DNA of 64,000 bases from Mycolicibacter icosiumassiliensis (lineage in GTDB: Bacteria > Actinomycetota > Actinomycetes > Mycobacteriales > Mycobacteriaceae). A model generated the notes under the pieces. The model had not been told where the DNA came from, did no database searches, and worked only from the letters and a program-made list of their open reading frames with translations. This document shows, piece after piece, positions 34,841 to 44,096 of this stretch (positions are counted from its first letter, which is position 1; every line of letters starts with the position of its first letter). The DNA lies in the NCBI RefSeq assembly GCF_900078685.2, contig NZ_LT546166.1:725111-789110 (forward strand). The letters run 5' to 3'. Position numbers and translations under genes: made by a program.

Positions 34841-35935
34841 ATGCTGAATAACGTATTCCGCACATGCGGGGAACTGCTCTCTCGCTGGTCCGAAATGCGG
34901 TTGAGGAGCGGGGTGCGTCGGCCGCCGCACACCCAGCCGGTCGGGATCGAGCCAGTCGCCGCGCGCCTGCTGCGCACTGCGCTGTGGCCGAGTGTGCAGA
35001 CCGCGTTGGCCGCGGGCGTGGCCTGGTACCTGACCCGTGATGTGCTCGGCCATACTGCCCCGTTCTTCGCTCCGATAGCCGCGGCAGTGTGCATGTGGGC
35101 GACCAATGTGGTCCGCGCCGAGCTTGCGATCGAGATGATGATCGGGGTGGGCTTGGGTATCGGTTTGGGCAGCGGTGTCCACATGTTGCTGGGCACCGGC
35201 GCGTTCGCGATGGCCGTGGCGGTGTTCGTGTCGTTGTCCGCCGCCATGCTGATCGGGCGGGGTTTTCTGCTCCAACGCCCGATGTTCGTCAACCAGACGG
35301 TGATCTCGGCGATCCTCATCTTGGCGTTCCCGCATGGCGGTGTCGGGACGGAGCGGCTTTTCGACGCGCTGATCGGCGGCGGGATCGCGGTGGTCTTCAG
35401 TATCGTGGTCTTCCCCAAGAATCCGCTATCGGTGCTGCGCGATGCGCGGATCGAAGCGTTGGTCGCCCTGCGCGAAATTCTGAGTCAGACTCATTGCCAC
35501 ACCGGCGATTCAGACTGGACATTGCCGGTTGCGGCGAATCTTCACCGCCGACTCGCGCGGCTGACCGAGGCCCGAAGCACTGCCGAGCAACTAGCTCGCA
35601 TCTGCCCGCTTCGCTGGTCGTTGCGTGATGAGACCCGCGCAGTGAGCCATCAGGCCGCGCAACTTTCTCTACTGGCCGGCTCGGTGCTGCACCTGGCACG
35701 AACCATCACCCACACCGACGAGCCACTCGCCGAGCCGTTCCGCGCGACGATGGTTGATCTCGCTGCGGCAGTGTCGGACCTCGCCGTGGACGATCCCATT
35801 CCCGCTGCGGCCCATGCCGAATCGGCGCGTGGCCGGTCGGCAGTATCGCATCCCAGCAACGCGGATCTGGTTGCCACCGCCATCGGCACCTGCATCGACG
35901 AACTAGATCGCGTGATTAGCCTCGCGCCGCGCTGA
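34841..35935 (+). CDS. FUSC-family (aromatic acid exporter-like) membrane protein
   Basis: The product has several transmembrane segments in its N-terminal half, for example LWPSVQTALAAGVAWYLT, APFFAPIAAAVCMWATNVV and VAVFVSLSAAMLIGRG, followed by a soluble helical region of about 160 residues. This is the FUSC/ArAE layout, seen in exporters of aromatic acids. I start at the ATG at 34841 (MLNNVFRTCGELL). Starts at 34790 or 34895 are also possible. It is transcribed away from cydA. Substrate unknown. Confidence 0.7.
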   Translation: MLNNVFRTCGELLSRWSEMRLRSGVRRPPHTQPVGIEPVAARLLRTALWPSVQTALAAGVAWYLTRDVLGHTAPFFAPIAAAVCMWATNVVRAELAIEMMIGVGLGIGLGSGVHMLLGTGAFAMAVAVFVSLSAAMLIGRGFLLQRPMFVNQTVISAILILAFPHGGVGTERLFDALIGGGIAVVFSIVVFPKNPLSVLRDARIEALVALREILSQTHCHTGDSDWTLPVAANLHRRLARLTEARSTAEQLARICPLRWSLRDETRAVSHQAAQLSLLAGSVLHLARTITHTDEPLAEPFRATMVDLAAAVSDLAVDDPIPAAAHAESARGRSAVSHPSNADLVATAIGTCIDELDRVISLAPR

Positions 35936-36010
35936 GACAATTTGGGCCAACGGCCACTGGCGGTGGGGCAATCGTTCACCGACTGACCCACCACCAGGGC
36001 TCGGACGGCA

Positions 36011-37165
36011 CTACTGCGCGTAGGACCTCGCTCCAGTGCCGGCGAACTTTCCGCCTTCGACAATCAGGTACTCCGAGCGGATCGGCCGACCAGCGAACCA
36101 GTCCTCGAGGATCTCCCGGGTACCTGCGGCATAGCGAGCCTGTGCGGACAGGCTGGAGCCCGACATATGCGGCGTCATCGCGTTATTGGGCATCTTGCGC
36201 CACGGGTGGTCGGCCGGCGGGGGCTGCGGGTACCACACGTCACCGGCGTAGCCGGCCAACTGGCCACTCTTGAGCGCTGCCACGATCGCCTTCTGGTCGG
36301 TCTCCTCGGCGCGAGCGGTGTTGACGATGTAGGAGCCACGGCGCATGGAGCCCAGCAGTTTCTCGTTGAACATGTGATGAGTCTGGGCAATCAGCGGAGA
36401 GTGGATCGACACCACGTCCACCGACCGGGCCAACGACTCGACATCGGGATGGTAGGTGACATCCAACTGCTTCTCTAACTCCGGCGAGAGCCGGTGCACG
36501 TCGAAATAGTGCAGCTTCACACCGAACGGCTTCATTCGTTCGAGCACCGCTCGACCAATTCGGCCCGCGGCGATCACCCCGACGTCCATGCCTTCGAGGT
36601 CGTAGGAACGCTGGACACAGTCGGCGATGTTCCATCCACCGTCGACAACCACCTGATGGGCGGGAATGAAATTGCGTACCAGTGCGAGAATCTGCATTAC
36701 CGCATGCTCGGCCACGCTGACGCTGTTGCTCCAGGTCTCCTCGGCGACCGTCACCCCACGGGCCTGCGCCTCGACCAGATCCACGTGGTCCGAGCCGATT
36801 CCGGCCGTCAGCGCCAACTTGAGCTTGGGCGCCTTTGCGAACCGCTCCTTGGTGATGTAGGCCGGCCAGAACGGCTGAGAAATCACAATGTCGGCATCAG
36901 GTAGCTCCCGTTCGAACACCGAATCCGGCCCGTCCTTATCCGAGGTCACCACTAACTCGTGGCCGTTCTCCTCAAAGAACTTCCGCAGACCCAACTCACC
37001 GGAGACACATCCCAACAACTCACCGGGGGTGAAGTCAATCGCCGACGGCGTCGGCAACGAGGAGCCATCGGGATAGCTGTCGATCACCGGCATGTGGTCT
37101 CGGGCATACTTCGGCGGATACCCGGTCACCGGATCGGGGTACAGCACCATCACACATTTAGCCAT
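36011..37165 (-). CDS. fdh: NAD+-dependent formate dehydrogenase (metal-free)
   Basis: The 384-residue enzyme closely resembles the cofactor-independent formate dehydrogenases of Mycobacterium vaccae and Pseudomonas sp. 101, which turn formate and NAD+ into CO2 and NADH. The catalytic residues are N147 (WSNSVSVAEH), R285 (VNTARAEE) and H333 (TPHMSGSSLSAQ). The dinucleotide fold has AAGRIGRAV (199-207) and D222 in HYFD, which selects NAD+ over NADP+. The substrate motif QPFW (97-100) is intact. It lacks the roughly 16-residue C-terminal tail of the M. vaccae enzyme. The start ATG at 37165 follows a perfect AGGAGGAG site. It is flanked by FUSC transporter genes and has its own upstream palindrome. 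Confidence 0.96.
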   Translation of the reverse strand: MAKCVMVLYPDPVTGYPPKYARDHMPVIDSYPDGSSLPTPSAIDFTPGELLGCVSGELGLRKFFEENGHELVVTSDKDGPDSVFERELPDADIVISQPFWPAYITKERFAKAPKLKLALTAGIGSDHVDLVEAQARGVTVAEETWSNSVSVAEHAVMQILALVRNFIPAHQVVVDGGWNIADCVQRSYDLEGMDVGVIAAGRIGRAVLERMKPFGVKLHYFDVHRLSPELEKQLDVTYHPDVESLARSVDVVSIHSPLIAQTHHMFNEKLLGSMRRGSYIVNTARAEETDQKAIVAALKSGQLAGYAGDVWYPQPPPADHPWRKMPNNAMTPHMSGSSLSAQARYAAGTREILEDWFAGRPIRSEYLIVEGGKFAGTGARSYAQ

Positions 37166-37552
37166 TATCTCCTCCTGAAGATTCCGATAGCCTAAATCTG
37201 CTGGACGGCAAGCGAATCCGTGTTGAACTCCGTCCTCGAATCCGTTTTCTTCCCGGCCGATTCCATTCTGGGCGCCTGGGTTAACACCGGCAAATACGTG
37301 GCTCCGATGGGCCAATAGGCCAGGCCTATCATCGTTTCGAGGCTCCTCCGCAGGAATGGACGACACCCGGGTTGATCTGCCTCGCGAGGCGGATGGATGC
37401 CACACACGCCGGGCCGGCTCGGTCGACGGCGCGCACCCGAAAGGAACGTCATTGACGGGTGCACTCCGATTACCGAGCGCCTTCTCGATTGGCTTCTCCT
37501 ATCGCTTGGTCGGCAACTTCTTTTGGACCCCAGTGCGGTAGCTCGCTAAGAC
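37166..37552. promoter_or_regulatory. Regulatory gap upstream of NAD-formate dehydrogenase
   Basis: The 387-base gap between the divergent fdh and FUSC genes has no convincing reading frame. It holds a perfect inverted repeat ATAGGC-CAG-GCCTAT at 37315-37329, about 150 bases upstream of the fdh start. The motif T-N11-A fits within it, as expected for a LysR-type site, and a LysR gene lies at 38739-39677. Direct evidence of regulation is lacking. Confidence 0.5.
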
Positions 37553-38704
37553 TTGAGATGGTGCCGCGAGGCCGGCCTATTCGACGCCATCGACCCGTCT
37601 GCGCGCATAGCCGGTCACCTGAACGAGCGGAGAAATTCGTTGCGCAACTCGAACCAAAGCAAGGGTGCGGGTAGCCTCACCCCGACTGGCAGCGATCAGC
37701 TACACGCGAGTCGGGTCGCCGTCGGGTTGATCGGCCCTGGGATTGTGCTGCTCATTGCCGAACGTCCCGATCTGATCATCTTCGCGGTCTTCGGGTCGTT
37801 CATTGGCATGTACGGGCGAACAGAACCGCACCATCTCCGTGTCATACATCAGGTGCAGGCAGGGACCGTGCTGCTGGTCGGTGTCGGTACGGGTGTCCTG
37901 CTGTCCAGCATCCATGCCGCCCCATGGGTCTTGGTGACCGTCGAAGCCGTCTTCGCTTGGGCCGGTTCACTGCTGACAGACCGACTGAATGTGCGCCCTC
38001 GCGGCCCCTTTTACGGGATCTTCGCTGTCGGCGCGATTGCAACCATCCCAGCGCGGCAGGCCGCGCCCTGGGTAGCGTTATCGATCTACGCCGTTACCGC
38101 GCTGTTCTGCATCACGATCAGTTCCGTTGGCGCACTACTGTCTAGCAGCGACCAATCGGCTATCGCCCGTCCACTGGCTGAGGCCAATCGCTCACAGCTG
38201 CCCGACTCCGGAATACACGCAGCCCGCTACGCGTTGGCGATCACGCTGGCCGGCTCAGGCGGCTTGGCCTTGGGCGTCGACCATGCCAACTGGGCCATGG
38301 CCGCGGCCGCCGTGCCGCTGGCTGCCGAAAATGCCCGTAGCGCTGGCGCTCTCAGCTTCCCGGGCGTAATGCAGCGCGGCACTCAGCGCCTCATAGGTAC
38401 ACTTGCCGGTCTCGTAATCTCCGCAATACTACTGCTGCCCCAGTTCAGCACGACCGTCCTGGCGATCGCCGCGATAGCCCTGCTGTTTCCCACCGAGCTC
38501 TATATGGCCCGCCATTACGCGCTAGCAGTCGGGTTCTTCACGCCGCTAATCATCCTCGTGACCGAGCTATCCAATCCTGCTGGAGCGGTTACTTTCCTCG
38601 GCGATCGCGCCATCGACAACGTGATCGGCGTTTCTGCGGGCATCGCCGTGTCGTTGGCCATGCCAGGCCGCCGCCCAAAATGGCGACGGCGATCAGCTGC
38701 GTGA
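37553..38704 (+). CDS. Second FUSC-family membrane protein
   Basis: The protein of up to 383 residues shows two blocks of membrane helices, first VGLIGPGIVLLIAERPDLII to IFAVGAIATIP, then ARYALAITLAGSGGLALG to VLAIAAIALLFPTELY. The repeat of a four-to-six-helix block fits FUSC/aromatic-acid exporters. The frame opens with a TTG at 37553 and no ATG is found before the membrane part, so the start is uncertain and may be a TTG or GTG between 37553 and 37700. It differs in layout from the FUSC protein on the other side of fdh, which has a long soluble tail. Confidence 0.65.
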   Translation: MRWCREAGLFDAIDPSARIAGHLNERRNSLRNSNQSKGAGSLTPTGSDQLHASRVAVGLIGPGIVLLIAERPDLIIFAVFGSFIGMYGRTEPHHLRVIHQVQAGTVLLVGVGTGVLLSSIHAAPWVLVTVEAVFAWAGSLLTDRLNVRPRGPFYGIFAVGAIATIPARQAAPWVALSIYAVTALFCITISSVGALLSSSDQSAIARPLAEANRSQLPDSGIHAARYALAITLAGSGGLALGVDHANWAMAAAAVPLAAENARSAGALSFPGVMQRGTQRLIGTLAGLVISAILLLPQFSTTVLAIAAIALLFPTELYMARHYALAVGFFTPLIILVTELSNPAGAVTFLGDRAIDNVIGVSAGIAVSLAMPGRRPKWRRRSAA

Positions 38705-38738
38705 TTTGACCAGAAGGTAGTCGAGACGCAATCGACGT

Positions 38739-39677
38739 CTATGAACCAGCGTCGATCGGTCCGAGCCGCTGGTCAAAGAACTCATGTAGTTTCAGTTGCT
38801 GGGCACTGGCTACGAACGCCCTGGCGACCGGCGCGGTCGGCCCAGATGCGTTGGTAGCAACAGCAATATGTGTCCTCAGCGTGGGTTCGATAAGTTCGAT
38901 CGCACGGGTGTCGCCGGCGAGGATAGTTGTCGACAGCCAAGTATGCGGCACTATGCACGCCCAGTCGCCGGTCGACACTTGTGCCATCAACGTTGCGACT
39001 GAGTCGGTCTCCACCCGGGGATTGACCGTGATTCCTTGCTCGGCAAAGGCTTTATCGATGATCTGACGTACCGTCATATTCTGGGTCAGTAACAGCAGCG
39101 GCAAATCGGCTGTGTCCCGCCAACCCAACGACGACGCGTCCTTTGGCAGCATATCCGTCCCGGCCACCAACAGGTAACGCTCCTCATACAACGGAACTGC
39201 AGTGACCGCCGGCCTGATGTCGGTTTCAACCGGCACAATCGCGGCATCGAGTTCAGCCTTGTGAAGCCGGCTGTGCAACTCTGACGTGGCCATCGCTGAC
39301 CGTACCTGGACCCTGACTAAGGGATACGCGGCACAGAATGCGCCCAACATCAACGAAACCGTGGTTGCGGCTGTTGGGATCGTGCCTAGTCGAAGTGTGC
39401 CGGTCACCTCCGAACGCGAGAATCGCAGCTCAGATCTGAGCACCTCGTATTCAGCAAGAATCCGCTTGGCCCACTCAAATAGGCGCTCTCCCTCTCGAGT
39501 AAGACCCTCGAAGTTGCGTCCGCGGATGACGAGTTGGGTATCCAGCTCACGCTCTAGCTTGACGATCGCGCCCGAAAGCGCTGGCTGCGAGATGTGACAC
39601 CGCTGCGCAGCCCGGGCGAAGTGCCGCTCTTCTGCGACGGCAACAAAGTACTCCAGACGTCGGAATAGCACAGGCAC
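38739..39677 (-). CDS. LysR-family transcriptional regulator
   Basis: The 312-residue protein has the LysR winged helix at its N-terminus (VAEERHFARAAQRCHISQPALSGAIVKLERE) followed by a substrate-binding domain of the periplasmic type. It is a homologue of the LysR protein at 45921-46829. The gene ends 34 bases from the convergent FUSC gene. By position it could regulate the nearby fdh or FUSC genes or the catalase. LysR proteins usually act as ligand-responsive activators. Confidence 0.9.
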   Translation of the reverse strand: MPVLFRRLEYFVAVAEERHFARAAQRCHISQPALSGAIVKLERELDTQLVIRGRNFEGLTREGERLFEWAKRILAEYEVLRSELRFSRSEVTGTLRLGTIPTAATTVSLMLGAFCAAYPLVRVQVRSAMATSELHSRLHKAELDAAIVPVETDIRPAVTAVPLYEERYLLVAGTDMLPKDASSLGWRDTADLPLLLLTQNMTVRQIIDKAFAEQGITVNPRVETDSVATLMAQVSTGDWACIVPHTWLSTTILAGDTRAIELIEPTLRTHIAVATNASGPTAPVARAFVASAQQLKLHEFFDQRLGPIDAGS

Positions 39678-39774
39678 CTAACCTTCCATATGAACCCCCG
39701 CACTGCTATCACGCGCCCTACGTTGGTCCGTCCCGATTTCATTGGGCTCTGCCCGAGCGCGCCCGTACCGAATA

Positions 39775-39798
39775 CCGACTGTCTAATGACAGCTTCGG
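39775..39798. terminator. Candidate terminator hairpin behind catalase
   Basis: A stem CCGACTGTC-TAAT-GACAG with outer TCGG pairing lies 16 bases past the catalase stop in the gap before the LysR gene start. There is no run of T residues, so it would be a weak intrinsic terminator, or it may be an operator for the LysR promoter. Confidence 0.35.
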
Positions 39799-39813
39799 TG
39801 CCTCTTGCCGTAT

Positions 39814-41268
39814 TCACTGATTGCTAGTCGCGCGGACTCCGTGCTCGATCCGCTGGCCGACCTCGCGATCGATCGCGCACCAGTAGTCGAAGACCCGCGA
39901 CAGCACGGGCTCACGCACCCCGGCACGAACATGGCCGATCACGTTGTGGACCAACCGATCACGCTGAGCCTCATCCATCACTGCCCGCAGCAGGGTGCGG
40001 GCCTGGCCGACATCGTCGTCGTCGGGGTGCAGGGTGTAGCCCTCGCGGACCATCTCCCCGTCAGCCGCCCAATGCACTTCGGCTGCCCGCGCAGGATCAG
40101 GAGCCGGTCCACCGACGGTATTGGGCGTGTACACCGGATCGGACACATTCTGCACCCGCATCCGCCCATCCTTGGAATAGCTGCGCACCGGCACCTTCGG
40201 TGCATTCACCGGAATCTGATGATGGTTCACCCCGATCCGAGCCCGATGCGCATCGGCATAGGCAAAACTGCGGCCCAACAACAACCGATCCGGACTCAAC
40301 CCGGTACCCGGCACGATGTTATGCGGCCCAAACGCGGCCTGCTCCACCTCAGTATGGTGGTCAGTAACGTTGCGATCCAACGTCATCCGGCCCACCTCGA
40401 TCAACGGATAATCCGCGTGCGGCCACACCTTCGTCACATCAAACGGATTGAACCTATACGACTTCGCATCCTCATACGGCATGATCTGCACCCCGAGCGT
40501 CCAACTCGGAAACTCACCCCGCGCGATCGCCCGGTGTAGATCCAACATGGAGCAGTTCGGGTCGGTCCCTGCCAGCCGATCGGCCTCCTGCTGGGTCAAA
40601 CACTCAACGCCCTGGTCGGTCTTCCAGTGGTATTTCACCCAGCAGATCTCGCCCCCGACATTGATCCAGCTGAAGGCGTGCAAGCCATAACCGTTCATAT
40701 GCCGGTGCGTCCTGGGGATACCGCGATCCCCCATCACCACCGTCACCAAATGCGACGACTCCGGCGACCGGGTGAAGAAGTCCCACACCATGTTGTGGTC
40801 GTGGCAATCGTTATCCGCGCGACGTTTATTCGCGCGGATCAGATTGGGAAACTTCAGCGGATCGCGAATGAAGAAGATCGGCACGTTGTTGCCGACGATG
40901 TCGTAGTTTCCCTCCGAGGTGTAGAACTTCACCGAGAATCCCCGGGTATCCCGCAAGGTATCCGAGACACCACGTTCACCGTTATTGCCCGAGGAAAACC
41001 GAGCGAATACGTCGGTCACCGCGCCAGGCTGAAACACCGCTGCCTTGGTGTACGCACTGACATCACCGGTGACCTCGAACCGACCGAACGCACTGGCGCC
41101 CTTGGCGTGCGGCTGACGCTCCGGCACCCGCTCCCGATTAAACGCCGCCAACTGCTCGATCAAATAAGTGTCCTGCAACAGAATCGGGCCATTGGGGCCC
41201 AACGTCAACGACCGCTCAGAACTCGGCGCCGGAGCACCTCCATCGGTAGTCGTGAAGTTGTCCGTCAT
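39814..41268 (-). CDS. katA: Monofunctional heme catalase, small-subunit type
   Basis: The 484-residue protein matches clade 1/3 catalases and breaks hydrogen peroxide down to water and oxygen. The distal histidine is in QPHAKGASAFG, the distal asparagine in VGNNVPIFFIRDP, and the proximal heme tyrosine in LLGRSFAYADAHRARIG. I start at ATG 41268 (MTDNFTTTDGG), which has a good AAGGAGAC site, rather than at an upstream in-frame codon. It lies downstream of a GMC oxidoreductase gene on the same strand, whose product would make hydrogen peroxide if it is an oxidase. Confidence 0.93.
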   Translation of the reverse strand: MTDNFTTTDGGAPAPSSERSLTLGPNGPILLQDTYLIEQLAAFNRERVPERQPHAKGASAFGRFEVTGDVSAYTKAAVFQPGAVTDVFARFSSGNNGERGVSDTLRDTRGFSVKFYTSEGNYDIVGNNVPIFFIRDPLKFPNLIRANKRRADNDCHDHNMVWDFFTRSPESSHLVTVVMGDRGIPRTHRHMNGYGLHAFSWINVGGEICWVKYHWKTDQGVECLTQQEADRLAGTDPNCSMLDLHRAIARGEFPSWTLGVQIMPYEDAKSYRFNPFDVTKVWPHADYPLIEVGRMTLDRNVTDHHTEVEQAAFGPHNIVPGTGLSPDRLLLGRSFAYADAHRARIGVNHHQIPVNAPKVPVRSYSKDGRMRVQNVSDPVYTPNTVGGPAPDPARAAEVHWAADGEMVREGYTLHPDDDDVGQARTLLRAVMDEAQRDRLVHNVIGHVRAGVREPVLSRVFDYWCAIDREVGQRIEHGVRATSNQ

Positions 41269-42834
41269 CCCTGTCTCCTTAAGTGTGGCGGGTTGAGTGC
41301 GGTGGCCGAGTTTGGGGCGAACGGCGCGGTGAGGCGAAGAGACCTGCCCCACCGCGCCGTGCGCGGCTGACTGCCATAGGACTTGACTTCCCTACCAGAC
41401 AACCTCCCGGTCCACCAGCAGCGTGCAGGCCGGTCGGCCGAAGTTACGGCGCAAAAGACCTTGCTGGGATGGACCGTTCGGCCGAGGCTGTCCGGCGACA
41501 TCGGGACTACTTGTACAGGTCCTTGTGGTCAGCCTTGATCAGGTCGGCGCCCTTCTCTCCGACCATGTAGACGGTGTTCTGGATGCGGCAGTCCGGAATG
41601 ATCGGGAAGACAGAGGCGTCGATCACCCGGAGCTGGTCCACACCGTGCACCTTCAATTGCGGACTGACGACGCCCTGCTCGATGTTCTTGGACAGCCGGT
41701 TGGTGCCACACGGGTGATAGGACGTCTGGACCCGGTCCTGAACCGACGTCCTCATCAGCTCGTCAGAGTGCAGCGGCATGTTCCACGGGTACTGCTCGAC
41801 GACCAGGTCCTTGAACCCGTCGCCCTTGGTGAGAATGTCGTAGGCGAACCGGACGCCTTCGCGCAGGGCGATGATGTCGAGTTCGTTGGACAGATAGTTC
41901 AGGTTGATGTTCGGCGCCATGAACGGGTCGTCGCTGTTCAGCGTCACCGCTCCACCGTCGTAGGCGGGGCGCACCAGGTCCACCATCACGGTGATGTGGT
42001 CGCCGTCCGGCGGCGTCGGGTACTGCCACTGGAAGGCACTGCCGAACGCCGGGACGAAGTCGATTTCGAAGTGCGGCTGCCCCTCCGGGGAGAACGGGTC
42101 CACGCCGCCGTTGGCGGCCTTGGCCTCGCGGTAGACCGGGTCGTTCTCCAGGTATTTGTCGACGCGGGGAAAGCCGATCATCTCCAGCAGACCCGAACCC
42201 AGCGGCCCGGAATGGTCCTTCTCGTAGGCGGCGACCGCCTTGTCGTGCTTGGGGCCGGGGCGCAGCAGTGCGCTGTCCAAGGCGAAACCGTCCTTGATGC
42301 GCAGCACGAAGGGCACACCGGGGTGGTCGTAGAGATGCTGGCCGACGTGGCGCGAATCCACCACCACATCAATACCGTGCCGTGCCAACTCACGGCCCGG
42401 GCCGATTCCGCTGAGCATGAGCAGCTTTGGGCTCTCGAATACGCCTTGGGCGAGGATGACTTCCCGCTTGGCGTAGTAGTCGACCTCATTCCCAGCGGCA
42501 TCGATAATCGTCACGCCCTTGCAGGTGCGGGTGGCGTAGTCGATGATCAGCCGCTTGGAACGCACCTCGGACACGATTGTGACGTTGGGCCTGTCTTTGA
42601 CGAACAGGAAGCTGCCGGAGCGTACGCCGCGGTAGATGGTGTTGACCGCATGGGTCAGGCCCTTCATCTCACCGTCGTAGATGTTCTCGGTGAGCGGCTC
42701 GCCGCGGGACGTCCAAGCCTTGGTGATCATGTCGCGGAACGGCTGCAATTCCGGGATCAGGTTGTGCGAGATGGGTAGCGTGAATCGCCCTGGAAATCCC
42801 GGAGGCTCCTGACCTTGGAAACGAGGATGCAGGT

Positions 42835-43167
42835 ATGCCGAAGGAACAGTCGCCAGGTAGGCCCACGACACGCCGTTACGGCCCGGAGGAGAAGGCCGCC
42901 GCGGTGCGGATGGTCCGGACGTTGCGGACTGAGCTGGGCACCGAGCAGGGCACGGTGGCGCGGGTGGCGCGTCAGCTCGGTTACGGGGTCGAGTCGGTCC
43001 GGTCCTGGGTGCGCCAGGCCGATATCGACGACGGGCATGTACCGGGGGTGTCCACCGCTGAGATTGCGCGGATCAAGGAACTCGAACAGGAGAATCGAGA
43101 ACTGAAGCGTGCCAACGAGATTCTGAAACGAGCAGCGAGTTTCTTCGGGCCGGAGCTGGGCCGCTGA
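42835..43167 (+). CDS. IS3-family transposase OrfA (third IS)
   Basis: The 110-residue protein has a helix-turn-helix (GTVARVARQLGYGVESVRSWVRQ) followed by a leucine-zipper-like segment (IARIKELEQENRELKRANEILK). It is the DNA-binding part of an IS3 transposase and ends PELGR. The orfB frame lies in the -1 frame and overlaps its end. Confidence 0.92.
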   Translation: MPKEQSPGRPTTRRYGPEEKAAAVRMVRTLRTELGTEQGTVARVARQLGYGVESVRSWVRQADIDDGHVPGVSTAEIARIKELEQENRELKRANEILKRAASFFGPELGR

Positions 43168-44096
43168 CGCCGAGAATAGTCGCGTGCAGCGACGCGAATC
43201 GCGAGGAGTTCGGGGTCGAGCCCATCTGCACCGTCCTGCGTGAAGCAGGCGTGTCGGTGGCCCCGAGCACCTACTACGACACCAAAACCCGCAAGCCGTC
43301 GGCGCGGGCCTGCCGCGACGCGGTGCTGGGTCCGGTACTGCGAGCGCTCTGGGAGGACAACTACCGCGTCTACGGGGCACGCAAGCTCTGGAAAACCGCA
43401 CGCAGGGCCGGCCACGACGTGGGCCGCGATCAGGTCGCCCGCCTGATGCGGGCAGCCGGGATCTGTGGGGCGCGGCGCGGCAAGCGCGTGCGGACCACCA
43501 AAGCAGATCCGGCGGCGACGCGGCATCCCGATCTGGTCAAACGGCAGTTCACCGCTACCGCTCCCAACCAGCTCTGGGTGACCGACCTGACGTTCGTGCC
43601 GACCTGGGCCGGGGTGGCCTATGTCTGTTTCCTCATCGACGCGTTCAGCCGGATGATCGTCGGGTGGCGGGTCGCCTCCCATATGCGCACCACGATGGTG
43701 CTGGATGCGATCGAGATGGCCCGCTGGTCACGCGGAATCCTGTTGCCGTACTTGGTATGTCATTCCGACGCCGGGACGCAGTTCACTTCTATCCGCTACG
43801 GTGAACGGCTCGCCGAGATCGGCGCGACTCCCTCGATCGGCACCGTCGGGGACAGCTTCGACAACGCCCTGGCCGAAACCGTGAACGGCTACTACAAGGC
43901 CGAACTGATCTACGGGCCAGCACGTACCGGGCCGTGGAAGACCGTCGAGGACGTCGAGTTGGCCACCCTGAGCTGGGTGCACTGGCACAACACCAGCCGC
44001 CTGCACGGCTACCTCAGCGACGTTCCGCCGACCGAGTTCGAAGCGGCGTTCTACGATGCATCACGGAACGACCAGAACCTGGTCGAAATCCAATAG
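43164..44096 (+). CDS. IS3-family transposase OrfB (third IS)
   Basis: The orfB frame is open through the orfA stop and reads PLTPRIVACSDANREEFG before the conserved part AGVSVAPSTYYD. There is no ATG before 43251 (GTG), which fits production as an OrfAB fusion by -1 frameshifting near 43150-43165. The integrase core has D in LWVTDLTFVPTW, D in CHSDAGTQFTS and E in DNALAETVNGYYK, so the catalytic triad is intact. The C-terminus is normal (LHGYLSDVPPTEFEAAFYD). If translated alone from GTG 43251 it would lack the N-terminal region. Confidence 0.9.
   Translation: MTPRIVACSDANREEFGVEPICTVLREAGVSVAPSTYYDTKTRKPSARACRDAVLGPVLRALWEDNYRVYGARKLWKTARRAGHDVGRDQVARLMRAAGICGARRGKRVRTTKADPAATRHPDLVKRQFTATAPNQLWVTDLTFVPTWAGVAYVCFLIDAFSRMIVGWRVASHMRTTMVLDAIEMARWSRGILLPYLVCHSDAGTQFTSIRYGERLAEIGATPSIGTVGDSFDNALAETVNGYYKAELIYGPARTGPWKTVEDVELATLSWVHWHNTSRLHGYLSDVPPTEFEAAFYDASRNDQNLVEIQ

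Noticed and set aside
42781..42871. Alternative IS ends at TCCCGGAGGCTC inside the repeat
   Set aside because: Matching GAATCGCCCTGG sequences extend the inverted repeats outward to TGAATC, and only those ends give a direct 3-bp duplication and restore the GMC frame.
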